Below are positions 33,696 through 44,395 of a stretch of DNA of 64,000 bases, in pieces (position 1 is the first letter of the stretch; the number at the start of each line of letters is the position of its first letter). The DNA comes from Astrocystis sublimbata (taxonomy: Eukaryota; Ascomycota; Sordariomycetes; Xylariales; Xylariaceae): contig JAJNNY010000012.1 of NCBI GenBank assembly GCA_022453515.1, positions 1-64,000 of the forward strand. Reading direction: 5' to 3'. The notes beneath the pieces were generated by a model. It ran no database searches. It saw nothing but the letters and a program-made list of their open reading frames with translations, and was not told where the DNA came from. The translations under genes and the position numbers were made by a program.

Positions 33696-34316
33696 AATCT
33701 TGTACTTGGTATAGTTATAATGGACGAGTTGCAACTTGCAAGATGTTGCATCATACCTTGTAATCTTGACGCTAACACAGCAAGCGCTCTCTCCCGATCA
33801 CGTGTATTTACAGTGCTATTTGGTGGTGAGTCTACTCGTACTACTATGTTACTTTAGGTACTCTATGCAATATCCCTGATGATACCTACGATGAAACATC
33901 GAGGGTGGCAAAACTTCACATGCAGTTCGAGCAGATGTGGCGGTTGATGTAGTTCTCATTGGCCTAGTTCACTTGCCGCTGACTCAACGCCGGAGCTTTG
34001 TAATTGATCGCTGCTTAAGGAGAACATTGGCCAGTTTGAAAGCAGTCACGTGACTTGGCGTCACGCGCCTGACTCTCACTGAGCTCTCACAGAATACCAG
34101 GCGCGCCCTTCAGTTGGCATTGAAACAGTATATTCTATGTCTAGCAATACAACTAAACCTACATCTACACTTTCGCACATTTACTCTCTCCTGCTTCAAA
34201 CCAACATCTGCCACGTAACTCTTCATCTAGTCCAGGACTCTGAGAGCTCGCCAATTCCACACACTCAGTCAACTAACACGACTTACACGATTTTACTCGG
34301 AAGGAAATACATAGCC
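33695..34316. promoter_or_regulatory. Divergent promoter region upstream of the MGMT gene
   Basis: About 620 nt. A perfect 12-bp palindrome AGTCACGTGACT (34044-34055) contains a CACGTG E-box, followed by ACGCGCCTG at 34063-34071. An upstream in-frame ATG at 34137 would add 60 low-complexity residues to the alkyltransferase and was not chosen. Confidence 0.5.
34044..34071 (+). promoter_or_regulatory. E-box palindrome plus ACGCGCCTG motif
   Basis: AGTCACGTGACT (34044-34055) is self-complementary. ACGCGCCTG (34063-34071) matches the core of the paired repeats in the MIF2/RNH201 promoter. Binding factors (bHLH and an MBF-like factor) are inference. Confidence 0.4.
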
Positions 34317-34805
34317 ATGGCAGTAGGAACAAAGAGAAAGCGCACAGCAGCTCCAACCCCCAAGATCCCAAAGCCTCAAAAGAAGACACAGCCAGTCCCC
34401 TTCCGCGACATCGCAGCCGAGATCGTGCCCCAACCCGAAGAAATGGGTCCGCAACTAGAACGCATCGCCACCAGCAGCCGCACGGAATTCGAGAAGAAAG
34501 TATGGACACTTCTCTGCCAGATCCCGCCAGGATGCGTGTCCACATACGGCCTAATGGCCTCACACTTAAGCTCGTCACCACGGGCCGTGGGCAACGCGCT
34601 GCGGCGAAACCCCTTCGCGCCCCAGGTCCCGTGTCATCGCGTCGTGGCCACCGGCGGGGCGCTCGGTGGCTTCAAGGGATATCCGTCCAAGGACGGCGAG
34701 GGCGTCACTATCGGCGAGAAGAAGCTGTTGCTGCGGCGGGAAGGCGTTAAAATTGACGAGAAAGGTCGCGTGCTCGGGACACCTTGGGGCGCATTCGTTT
34801 CCTAA
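34317..34805 (+). CDS. MGT1: O6-methylguanine-DNA methyltransferase
   Basis: Intronless, 162 residues from ATG 34317 (MAVGTKRKR). The alkyl-acceptor motif VPCHRVV places the reactive Cys at residue 106. The helix-turn-helix/arginine-finger segment SSSPRAVGNALRRNPF lies just before it, and GALGGFKGYPS and IGEKKLLLRREGV follow, all usual for Ogt/MGMT. It transfers O6-alkyl groups from guanine to the cysteine and is used up in one turnover. About 50 basic residues at the N-terminus (KRKR, KPQKKT) may act in nuclear import. The protein lacks a separate N-terminal RNase-like domain. A longer start (34137) is possible but low-complexity. The symbol follows yeast naming. Confidence 0.93.
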   Translation: MAVGTKRKRTAAPTPKIPKPQKKTQPVPFRDIAAEIVPQPEEMGPQLERIATSSRTEFEKKVWTLLCQIPPGCVSTYGLMASHLSSSPRAVGNALRRNPFAPQVPCHRVVATGGALGGFKGYPSKDGEGVTIGEKKLLLRREGVKIDEKGRVLGTPWGAFVS

Positions 34806-35557
34806 GTTTTGGCAAGTTTTGGCCCTGACGATTCTTTGGGAATGGTAACCAGCCTGCAATTCTCGGCATTTCTTCGACGTTTGGTTATTTGGTGAATGTG
34901 TTACGCGTGCATTCCATTGGGACCATAGGAAGCCGGGTGTTGGTTTCCTAGTTTTTATGAATGACGATAAATTGTACGAATCGCACTGCAACTTCGTGGA
35001 TCCTGGTTAGTAATTAGTTACTGTATAGAAGGGGGAACCAAAAGATCTTGCCATCCATGGGCTTCAGCTACGACTACTTTTGAAATTGACAATTGTGTAC
35101 GTACCACGGCGCTGCCAATTGATGAACCTACCTAGGTAGTTATCTTCCACCTTTATCTATATTCCTGTAATCTGATACTCAAACAAATAAGTGCATGTTT
35201 CTCATGTTTTTACGTAGCTCACGGCTCCTGTAAACTGTTCGCAATAGGCAGGCTCACATTTCTGTCATGCCTAGCCGTCCTTGGCGTTATACTTGTTTCC
35301 TCTAAGCTTGAAGCTTGAAGTCTGGGTTCCTTTGCTATGATCATACTCTAGCAATTAATGTCAAGATCGCTGCTATCAAAGTAGAGCGCAAAAAACAAGT
35401 ACTAGCCAACTACCGTACTAAATCAAGCCGTAGCTAATAAAGTGTCAATTAAGTATTACTTTGGATTTTTCTAACTTTATATTGATAGTTTTTTCTTTTC
35501 ATAATAAATTAACGTTTAATAAGTATTGATACATGTTCTTGAATGGCCAATAGCCGC
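34806..35557. other. Gene-free DNA after the MGMT gene
   Basis: About 750 nt, increasingly AT-rich toward 35500, with an ACCTAGGTAG palindrome near 35133. No coding frame. Confidence 0.5.
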
Positions 35558-36103
35558 GTTGAGGGCTATGTTCTCGGGGCTCGCCATGGTATGTTGAAGC
35601 GGTGTTTCGACGGCAGTGACAGCAGTGGTTGGTAATGGTTCGCTTCCCAAGCCGCGATGACCCCCGAGAAAGCTGTTAACAGGCCTGGAGAAGCAATTTT
35701 GACGGTTGACGACAGTGTTGTGAGAGAGGAAATGACTGCTCCATGGTGCTTCTGCCCATGCTTTTGTGCTTGTGGTCGGCATTTTTATCTGAATTCAGGT
35801 GTGCGTGGCCTATTTGATAAGGTTCGAGTCGTATTACGAGGGTAGAATCAATACGACTCGTCTTAGTTCTACCCCTCCTACAAAACGGGCTGAGTCACGC
35901 CGGTCAACGGCCGGCCACGTAAGGTAGTTTTGGTACCTAGGTAGCGTTTTGTAGGTTGGGCCAGCCGTATTACGCGTTGTCTTTCACTCATGTAGTAAGA
36001 ATAACAACTATGTATACATCATCGATTCTATTGTGTATAAACAATTGTATATAAGGAAAGGGCAAGCGTTGCGCGCCAGACGTCTCGATAAGTATTAAAC
36101 CAC
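35558..36103 (+). repeat. Dispersed repeat, copy B
   Basis: Begins GTTGAGGGCTATG and ends TTAAACCAC, like copy A at 12466-12920, in the same orientation. Shared blocks in order are CGGGGCTCGCCATGG, ACTGCTCCATGG, GCTTTTGTGCTTGTGG, GCGTGGCCTA.TTGATAAGGTTC, ACGGCCGGCCA, GGTTGGGCCAG.CGTATT and AAGGAAAGGGCAAGCGT. It is about 90 bp longer than copy A, mostly from an extra block near 35640-35720 and a hairpin block at 35826-35880. No flanking duplication is evident. Confidence 0.72.
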
Positions 36104-36347
36104 TATATACATTTCAAAGGAGCAAAGTAATTCCTAATAGTTTATTTTACAATGCTTAAGTAGTCAAGTAATTACTATACAGACAAGACGATGCAATTGA
36201 CGAAACTTTATATTGTTAAATAAGACAAGCAAGCTGCTCGTCGTCAAAGTTCTGTTAGGTTTCATCTATTTATAAACATACATATCTACGACCTCGCTAA
36301 TCGTAAGTACCCAACAACCCAATGCATCCTTCCTTTCCCTGGCCCCC
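36104..36347. other. 3' region of the feruloyl-esterase-like gene
   Basis: About 240 nt of AT-rich DNA with no ORF, presumably the 3' UTR. Confidence 0.4.
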
Positions 36348-37337
36348 TCACAACGTGTGTTTTCCAAAGTAATCCATAATAATCGAGCTCGCATTAAACG
36401 TCGCCGGCGGGGAGTTATGCGCATCCGAGTCCGGGTTCGGATTCGTGCTGGGCCACTGGTGATCGACCTTGTCGCCCGAGTAGATGTACTGTACCAGGCC
36501 CTTCTCACTTTCCGTCTCATATCTCGTCCTCCTAGCGTTATCTCCCGCCCCGCGGAGGGGTGCGTCGTAACTCGGCGTGTCGCTCAACCCGTCGCGGATG
36601 GCCCACTGCTTCACGAAATACGGCACATCCGGCAGGCACTCGCCGCCGCGGGGCCCGCCCTTAATATCAATGGTATTATCGTTGCCGCCGTGGAAGACCA
36701 AGATGGGAATCTGTTTCCTTGCCGGGCTGCAGTTGAACTCAAGCGCTTTCGGCTTGCACGCATCGCCCGTGACATCGACGTAGTAGGCCCCCGAGACAGG
36801 GGCGAACGCGGCGATGCGCGCCGACGACCTCTCGTCACACGCGAGGTTGTTCGTCATCAGCCCGCCCTGCGACTTCCCCGTGGCGTACACGCGCTTCGTG
36901 TCGATGCAGAACTTAGCCTCCACCTCGTCCAGGATCTCGAGCACGTACGCCACATCGTCGACGTCGTCGGGGACCTTGGGGGCGCCCTGCCAGTAGTTTC
37001 CGCCGTAGTCGCCCGACGCAGGGTACACGACAATGTGGTCTTTGTTGAAGTGCGGCGTGGTCAGGAGGTCCAGGTCGGCCTGTTTCTTGGGCGTCTGCGT
37101 CCCGCCGTGGAACGAGAGAATCAGTGGCGTTTCTTTCGTGTAGTCGTAGCTTGGCGGGACCCAGAACAGGTACTCGCGGCCGCTTGGGAGCTTGGTGGTG
37201 ATGCGTTCGTTGAGGGCTACGTCTGGTTTGACATCGCATCCGGAAACACTGCGCTTGGAGGCGAATTCTTGGGCCGGCGATGCCAGGCCAGCGCTGCCGA
37301 GGAGCAGCCCCGTGGTCAGGGATTTCAGCATGGCCAT
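36348..37337 (-). CDS. Secreted feruloyl esterase-like enzyme (CE1/PHB-depolymerase fold)
   Basis: Intronless, 329 residues from ATG 37337 (MAMLKSLTTGLLLGSAGLAS, a signal peptide). The serine nucleophile lies in YATGKSQGGL (Ser156). The oxyanion/HGGT loop LILSFHGGTQ is near residue 78. The acid is probably Asp220 (VFHGGND), and the His is in VDHQWP (His293). Cys pairs (CDVKPD, FCIDTK, CDER, CKPK, FNCS, CLPD) fit a secreted fold. These features match type D/CE1 feruloyl esterases, which release ferulate from arabinoxylan, and the related poly(3-hydroxybutyrate) depolymerases, and sequence alone does not separate the two. An upstream non-ATG extension exists but would bury the signal peptide. 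Together with GH5 it suggests plant-cell-wall use. Confidence 0.88.
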   Translation of the reverse strand: MAMLKSLTTGLLLGSAGLASPAQEFASKRSVSGCDVKPDVALNERITTKLPSGREYLFWVPPSYDYTKETPLILSFHGGTQTPKKQADLDLLTTPHFNKDHIVVYPASGDYGGNYWQGAPKVPDDVDDVAYVLEILDEVEAKFCIDTKRVYATGKSQGGLMTNNLACDERSSARIAAFAPVSGAYYVDVTGDACKPKALEFNCSPARKQIPILVFHGGNDNTIDIKGGPRGGECLPDVPYFVKQWAIRDGLSDTPSYDAPLRGAGDNARRTRYETESEKGLVQYIYSGDKVDHQWPSTNPNPDSDAHNSPPATFNASSIIMDYFGKHTL

Positions 37338-38819
37338 CGTGACTGACTTACTGATAGTCCGTAGAAACTCAGGAAGGTTCTCGGGCAAAAACCCGTCTTA
37401 TTTGTAGTGGCGTAGGCAACTCATCCTAGTGAGTGAGTGAGACATAAACGGGCCAACGTCGTATTCATTGCAGGCTGAGTTGCCTCGGCTGCACGGCGCG
37501 CCCGCATTTGAACGTCTACTTCAACATTGGGGCCAATTGTCAGCACTGCGGAGTTTACGAGGCTTACGCTTAGTAACATCGTGAGATTTTGATTAAAGAA
37601 GGATAAAACACCGAATGCCCTAGGCTGAAATCCATGACGTTTCAGTGGAGAAAGGTTGCTGACCATCATCATTTGAAGTTGCCGAGTGCCTAGTCTCGAG
37701 CGTACAGCACCACAGTAACCCATACTTCGCATGATGCTCCCCTCCTATAGTGCATCCTGAATGGGCCCTTGCAATCCTAATGCAGAAGGCGTCAGTGTTC
37801 GGCGAGATCTAACAAAGGATACGAGCGAGACTGTGCTTAGCGGTTGGCATAATGTTAATTGTTATGATTGGCGCAAGACCAAATGCGCTGGAATATGCTC
37901 ACTATCTCAAGGCCTGAAGGACAAGCAAATTAATGCTCATGGATCAGAACAAGAGAACCGTTGTCACTTGAAAGGCATCATTGCACAGAATATAAAACAA
38001 ACGTTTAGTTACTATTCCCTATGTGCTAAGTTGGCAAGACATGTCAACTTTGCTATCTAAGCATCCTCAATGCTTCCTCGTCTGTTATTGCCCCAACAGC
38101 AGCCATATCCCTCCCGCATTCCCGTCCGTAAATCATCGATTGAAGAGTGATAATACATGTAATTAGTGCGAAGCCACGATGAAGATGGGGTCTCAGATCG
38201 ACTGATAAAGTTCGTAGGCATAGTCCCGGTTAACCTCTATTTCATTCCTTGGGACTTTAGTCGTCCGCTTCAAACAACATCTGAACCCACAGACCCATCT
38301 TCAATTAAGTGGTACCACGACTGCACTGAGCCGTTTCTCTTCAATCTCCACAGACTAACCCACCCATCCCGATACCTAGCAAGCTAGCTGGAGCAATGAC
38401 AAGTCCCTGAGTCTTGTTGATTTCGGACATGACGCGCAGGAGAGAAAGTCGTTAAATGGTAAGTTGAATGCTGTTCGTCAATCGACCATCCCCTGACACG
38501 TCGAAACACCAACGACGTCTTGTCTGGAAAGGTGTTTCACCCGAAGAAAGAGATATTAAATCTCCAGTGCTCTCTCTGAAGTAAGGGCATTGTCCCGCAT
38601 CGAAGACCGCGTGTGCTCTAAGGCGAATTTTGGTCTATGTCGACAGAACGTGGAGGGAAAAGGGGTATATAAACGAAAAGTTGCACGACGAAAAGTTATA
38701 TTTGCGACAATCAAGCAAGCATGAACAAGACGTAGAAAGAATATTTCTCGGTGTCCTATGAAATCATTCGTAAGTAACTCCTTTCAAGTCAAACCATGAT
38801 GTCAGATTACTTACTCGTC
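37338..38819. other. Gene-free DNA before the duplicated-module gene
   Basis: About 1.5 kb: promoter of the esterase gene, then unannotatable DNA. A plus-strand TATATAAA (38667-38674) is followed only by a 4-codon ORF. Nothing else recognised. Confidence 0.45.
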
Positions 38820-41267
38820 TCAAAAAAAGCTAGGTTTCGTGAGGACGCGGTATTCCACATAGTCCTCTCCATCAATGGTTAGAATCGCGCCTTGGCTCAC
38901 AAGCTTGCCGGAGAAAGGCCCGTTTTGTTTTCGTTCGTACTTGATACCCATATGCATTTTGGCATCTTCTATTCCAGCACGGATCCTACTCTGTTCCTGG
39001 GATTGCCAAACCTTCTGCATTCTGTCCCGGTTCTCTTGAAAGCTGTGACGATGATGCTCAACAGAGTCGGCGGCATTTCCGCCTACGGGGTATCTGCTTT
39101 GATTTTGCCTATCGTGGCGCAACTGTACAGCCTCCATTCTGGCAATTTCTCGCGTAGCTAAGCCTTGTACTTTGTCAACAGGGTCTTGGCTCGCGGGCCG
39201 AGTAATTTGTCTCATGTCGGCATCGGGTAGGGGGTGTCGCGGAAGGGTGGTTTCGTTCCGGGACAAAACATCGCGGCGTTGATGGCGTAGCTCGTGGCTA
39301 TTACCATTAGTAGGCGCACCTAGGTGGTCCTGAACTTCTTCTCTGTCGGCAACATAGCTCTGGCGTGGGATGGTGGCATATGATGCACCTCTACCCAGAA
39401 GACTAGCGCGCGTTTGAGCTTCATAAATTGCCTTGGTCTCATTTGACACTTTCTCATCCTCCTTTTCACCAGCATCAATTTGGCTCTGTCGGACACGCAC
39501 GTATTCCTTCATCTCAGGTCGACTAAGATGTGAAATATGAGGTAGAAACAAGACCTCTTCGTAAGGAATCCATAACGCACCAGCACCGGCAGGGAAGTTA
39601 CCATCCACGTATCGACCATCGAGCGTCTCACGAACGAGTTTGACACGGAACATGTCATTTGCGCCTAAAATCCCATACACAGCATGCCGCTCACGATCGT
39701 CGGTGACATCAGATTTAGCCCAGCAGCCCACAAGTATGCGGGTGGGTCTGGTGCCATGAAGAGAATCTAGCATACCCGGATATATCTGCACAGGCGTCGC
39801 CGAGCCAGTAGTGGTACCGCCAATGGGAGTTTGAGCCCGGCCCGGAAGATTGTTGTTGCTGAGACGATCTGGAGTAAGAGCGTTGCTGCCAACAAGACGG
39901 CGACGTTTAGCTTCGTGCCTACTAACCTGGGCATGTTCGGGAATCTCCAAGCCGTACGCAATAGAGGGCGGTTGGGCGGTTTCGGGGGCGGGGTTTGCTT
40001 GGAGACGACTGCGAGCTTCTTTAGCGGCTTTGATTTGCCCTTCCAGGCGTGTTTCGGGTGTCTCGTCTAACGGTCCCTCAGCACGGATTTTGACGTATTC
40101 CTTAATCTCATTGTGGTCCAAGCCGACAAGGTGATCATCAAAAACGATTCTTTCGAAGGTCACCCAGCTGCCTCCAGGGCCTGGGGGAATGGGGAAAAGA
40201 CGTGGGTTGATCATCTCGCCTGATGTAGTGATGGTGTGGATGCGCGTCCGAAGACGGTCTCGTACATCCATAAACCCTATCACCGAATGCTTCCCTTCCA
40301 CAGTAGGAACGGGTGAGTCGCGCCAGTAGCCAATAGTAATACCCTTGGCGCCATGGGGGCTCGCGATGGCGGGTTTTGTTTGAGCACTACGAGGCGTGCC
40401 GACTTCTTTGGGGGGAGTCTCAGCTATGCTGATATCCATCTTGTCCTCGCCCAGGTCATTGTAGAGAGAAGCACGCTTTCGCTTAGGATAATGAGCAATG
40501 GGCTCCTCATCGGCATTGAAGGCAACATCCCCATCCTCAGCATCCGACACAACCCGGAGAGGTGACGCTTTATCGCCATTAGCATGAGTCCCAACAATGA
40601 TCTCATCACCCAGCATATCCGGATTGACGCTTGACACGGAGCTAGAGTCTTCGCGACTTAACTCACGTGCATCGCCTGTGTCTTCATCATCCATCTTTGG
40701 CAAGGCTGCGATGGCTCGGCTAAGACTAACGTTAGCACTTCAACGCTTCATGAAAAGAGTAAGATGGTGGATGGAAATAATCAAATTAATGAAGGGCTCG
40801 GGGTGTGTACGAGATTGTGTGGCAGTGTATAACAACACTCTTACCCGCGGAGCCTCATCGCGTTTGCCAAAGTCTCTATGGACTAGCACTTAATCTTTTA
40901 ACTCGGAAACGCTTGGTGGGTAGATGAATATGTTCGGAGACGGTAGTGGGGTTGTTGCGGGAAGAAATGTTTAGTGAATGGGAAACGGGGAGAAGATAAA
41001 CATAGTCAAGGCAGTCGCAAAGCTACTTAGCGGCAGCTGCATGGAGTGACGTAAGCGCAATTGCGAAGGGCAAGCAATAAAAACACTTGCGGTAACTAGC
41101 AATTGCCGACCGGGTGGGAGCGACCCAGGCCTGTCTGGAAGGCCAAGAGTAAGAAAATAAATGGGAACTCACAATCCTGAAGTTGTCGCTGCAGACGACT
41201 CATCCTCTGCTTTGTCGCCATTGATTGGCAACACATCGGGTTGCTCTTCCACTGCTGGCTTGTCCAT
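38820..41267 (-). CDS. Unrecognised conserved-looking protein with two related modules
   Basis: Modelled as two exons: 41267-41173 (MDKPAVEEQPDVLPINGDKAEDE) and 40719-38820, with a 453-nt intron (GTGAGT...TTAG), 664 residues. The second exon alone is an uninterrupted frame. Two similar modules are visible. One is at about residues 156-244 (GITIGYWRDS, VIGFMDVRDRLRTRI, GSWVTFERIVF, then LDHNEIKEYVKIR). The other is at about 359-446 (RILVGCWAKS, VYGILGANDMFRVKL, GALWIPYEEVLF, then LSRPEMKEYVRVR). Acidic and basic disordered stretches surround them, including NLS-like PKRKR. I do not recognise the family. Nuclear location is a guess. The intron is long for this window, so the first exon is less certain than the second. 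Confidence 0.65.
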
Positions 41268-42083
41268 ACCGCTGCGGGCCAGGGGGCTACACCAATTCGG
41301 TTGACGGCCTTTGGAGGGTAATGCTACGTCTTAATTGCAGGCGACAACAAAGTCGATGAAGCTGAGTTGCGGTGATTAGTTATATTGTCTATGCACAGGG
41401 CCACGTATCGACAGAGTTAGATATGACAATTAGGGATGAGCAACTCACTCAAACCAGGGTACATCCACTTAAAAGCAGGTGATACAGTCCAGCTCAAACA
41501 CCGAAAGTAGTAGTGAATGGCACACAGGTATCAGTAGCACAAGGAACTCCTACAGCTCCCGACTCCGAGAGATGTGAATACGTCTGAACAAGCTGATCGG
41601 CCCGTGGTCTCAACAACACAAGCGGCGCGTAGTTAAGGTGACGACGACCCGTATGTCTAGAGACTGTGGTATACAATTATGGGGCTATCTGCTAATGTTA
41701 GCAATTGAATCTTAATTGGGAGTTGGAGGTGGCAATTGGGATCGAGACCTAGCAATCGCTCGATAGCAGGAGATTTTGGTTGAATCGAGTCAAGAGAATT
41801 AGGGTCTGCCTCTTGGCAAATAGCATTGAGGTAATAAAGCCACTTGAGCATCAAGGGAAAAGCGGGGCACACCGAAGAATGCGAAGAAGCTGCTGCTCTG
41901 TGGATAAGTGGACGCGACGACTCGCCATCTACAGCATCGAGCTAATTACACCTGGTCTGGTGTTGTAGATAGTGGGCAAGTCGCGACGGAGACCGGGGCA
42001 GAGACAGCATCCGATCGAGTGTGGTTGGACACGAGGGCGGCGGACCTTGTATGCACCCCGATTCGGGTTACAGGTTTGGCAAT

Positions 42084-42126
42084 GTGAGTGAGTGATGTGG
42101 TGATGTGGTGATGTGGCGATGGGGTG
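42084..42126 (+). repeat. TGATGTGG-type tandem repeat
   Basis: About three imperfect copies of an 8-9-bp unit (GTGATGTGG) in intergenic DNA. Confidence 0.7.
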
Positions 42127-44372
42127 TTGTGATGACAATATGATATGACTTTGGCTATACTCACAGCGCGTCGATGTTGAGACGGCGGCCGGTCTGGAAC
42201 AATGAGAGGCTTGGGTGGATTAGGTAGATAGATACCCGGGGGCAAAGAAAAGGCGAATGGATGTACGCGATCGGGGAATAAACAGCAGCCCTGGCAACTC
42301 ACCGGGGGCGACTATTAAGGTTTGCTCAGGTTTGGGATGAACCTCATGGATGGGAACTTACTGCAGAAGGATCGATGCAGGCCCCAGATGCTGGTCTGGT
42401 TGCAAGACGACCTCGGAGTTGGCTTCCTCGGACAAGAGACGGACTGCAATTAGACGGGACGGCAGGCCGGGAGAGAAAAGTTGATGGGAAGGAGAAAGGT
42501 GTACAAGTGTGGGACGGGTTGGGTAGACAATTGATTGCTGATCAAGGGCAAGGACAAGAGTTGGTAATTGAAAAGAAACAGCCATGGGCAAATGGGCAAC
42601 CGGCAAAAGGAAACGGTGCAGTACAGTACTTGTGAGCGTGAGCTTTGGAAACAAACTAATCAACCCTCTAGGCTTATCGTCGGAACCCTGGCAGGGGGTG
42701 GTTACTAGGTGGTCGAAGGCCGCCGTTGGTTGGTCAGTCGCCCACTATGCGACATAGCGCCTGGGCCAGTCGAGGCCAGTCGCGAGAGGCATAGGTACTT
42801 GCCTACCTACTTTGCTCAGGCATTCCCACCTTAATACCTCAGATAGTAATAGTATTCACTTTATGCCAATAACTAACCTGTTGGTAGTGTACTAGGTAGG
42901 TACTGTACCTTTTTAGAGTAGGAGCCACGCAACACGTTAGATAATGAATGCCATGCCACACCACCTCAATGAGGCCTGGTCGAGTGAATGAATGTTCTGC
43001 CTTCCTAATAGCTGTCTGTCTCTTAAGTACCTAGCGAGCTACCTACTTTGTTCTGGTGCTACGCATGTGTATGTAGGACCAAACTAAACAACTCCCGAAG
43101 CCTAGGTGGTCTATGATTGGCCCAGTTGTCGTCTTCTCCGTTCGTCTCTCGACGGTTTGATCTAAGTAAATCCATTGCCGCGACACTCTCGTAATAGGAA
43201 CAACCGAAACTCGGAGAAAGGCCGCACGCATGCCGACCGGCGCATGATGCAAACAATATTATACTTATACATCCATAGACTGTGCCACTCGTGTGTGAAA
43301 ATGATGACACATGGTGAACCCTTTGCCACAATGCTATCTGGCGGTGCAGACTTTGTTTATTTAGGGTGAGCAAACTTCTATCCATCTCGACCCCCGTAAG
43401 GTGTATACCCTTCTCATTTCACTTCGGCCACATTCTGGGGAATGTACCACCGTGCCGCAATGCGCCGCTCAAGCCGCTGGTGTAAGTGAATGCCTATTCA
43501 ATCCGTGGATGCGACATGGGGTCAGTACTCAGCTATGTCCATCTACCTACTGTGCTTATCGCTACCTGACTGCAGGCCTAAATGCTATGCAACTCCCGGT
43601 ATGACTTCGTGAAGGATCTATGTAGTTATGTATACATGAGGCAGGCATATGCTAAATCTAAATCATTCTTGTAAGCATTCAAGACGAGGCAAGATTTAGC
43701 CGGAATATGCGTAACAGCGTTGATTGCACCTCCGCTCGTTTCGGCATTGAAGATCTACTATATATACACATAGTTTATATAAAGATGTCAAAGGGAAGAA
43801 TTGCACATGAACACTTTGCAGGCAAGGATTTGCTCATATCAAGGCTTGATGTTGGCATGCAGGTCGTCCGTCTTGCACCAAGAACGCTTCGAGATAAGAT
43901 GCCCAGCCATGTGGATAGTGCTAGTAAGCCTAGCGAACGGCTCCAGCCGCACTGTCAAGGATTTGAAAAATTCGACAGGGCAAGCAAGACACGATATCGC
44001 AATATGATTGCGTGCGAAGAGCAAATCATCTTCGACAACACGTGCACTAACTAGTAACCTAGATACAGCACTTGTGAATGCTTTCAGGTGCTCCCTAGCA
44101 TCGAGGCCGTGGCGAGCCCCCGTAATCTCAACTTGGCGGGAATGTTCATAAAAATGACGGATAGTCCGGGTTTTCTGCAGTGCGTGATGTGACATATATC
44201 ACGATGCCTAATACCTTTGGCCTCAAGGGTTTGGTCGATTCCCACTGAATGCGGCACGGCACGGCACTCTGCCCCAAGGAGGTGAGATTCTCTGGCTGTG
44301 AATGGCATCTGCGGCATGTTAATCATCCCTTCCATTACGGTCTGATGACTATTGCAAGTCAAGGCAGAGCCC

Positions 44373-44395
44373 AAAGACAAAGACAAAGACAAAGG
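44373..44395 (+). repeat. AAAGAC hexamer tandem
   Basis: Three AAAGAC copies followed by a diverged AAAGGC. Simple repeat. Confidence 0.8.

Noticed and set aside
33649..33778. N-terminal extension of the unknown gene through a poly-Lys run
   Set aside because: The lysines are just the 46-nt homopolymer read in frame. The ATG at 33625 after it is more plausible.
36357..37346. 329-codon plus-strand open frame
   Set aside because: It is the antisense shadow of the feruloyl-esterase-like gene, GC-rich with Arg/Val bias and no domain.
43707..44054. Plus-strand frame of about 115 codons near a TATA-like sequence
   Set aside because: TTATATAAAG lies directly before the internal ATG, too close for a promoter, and the product has no domain or gene-like codon bias.
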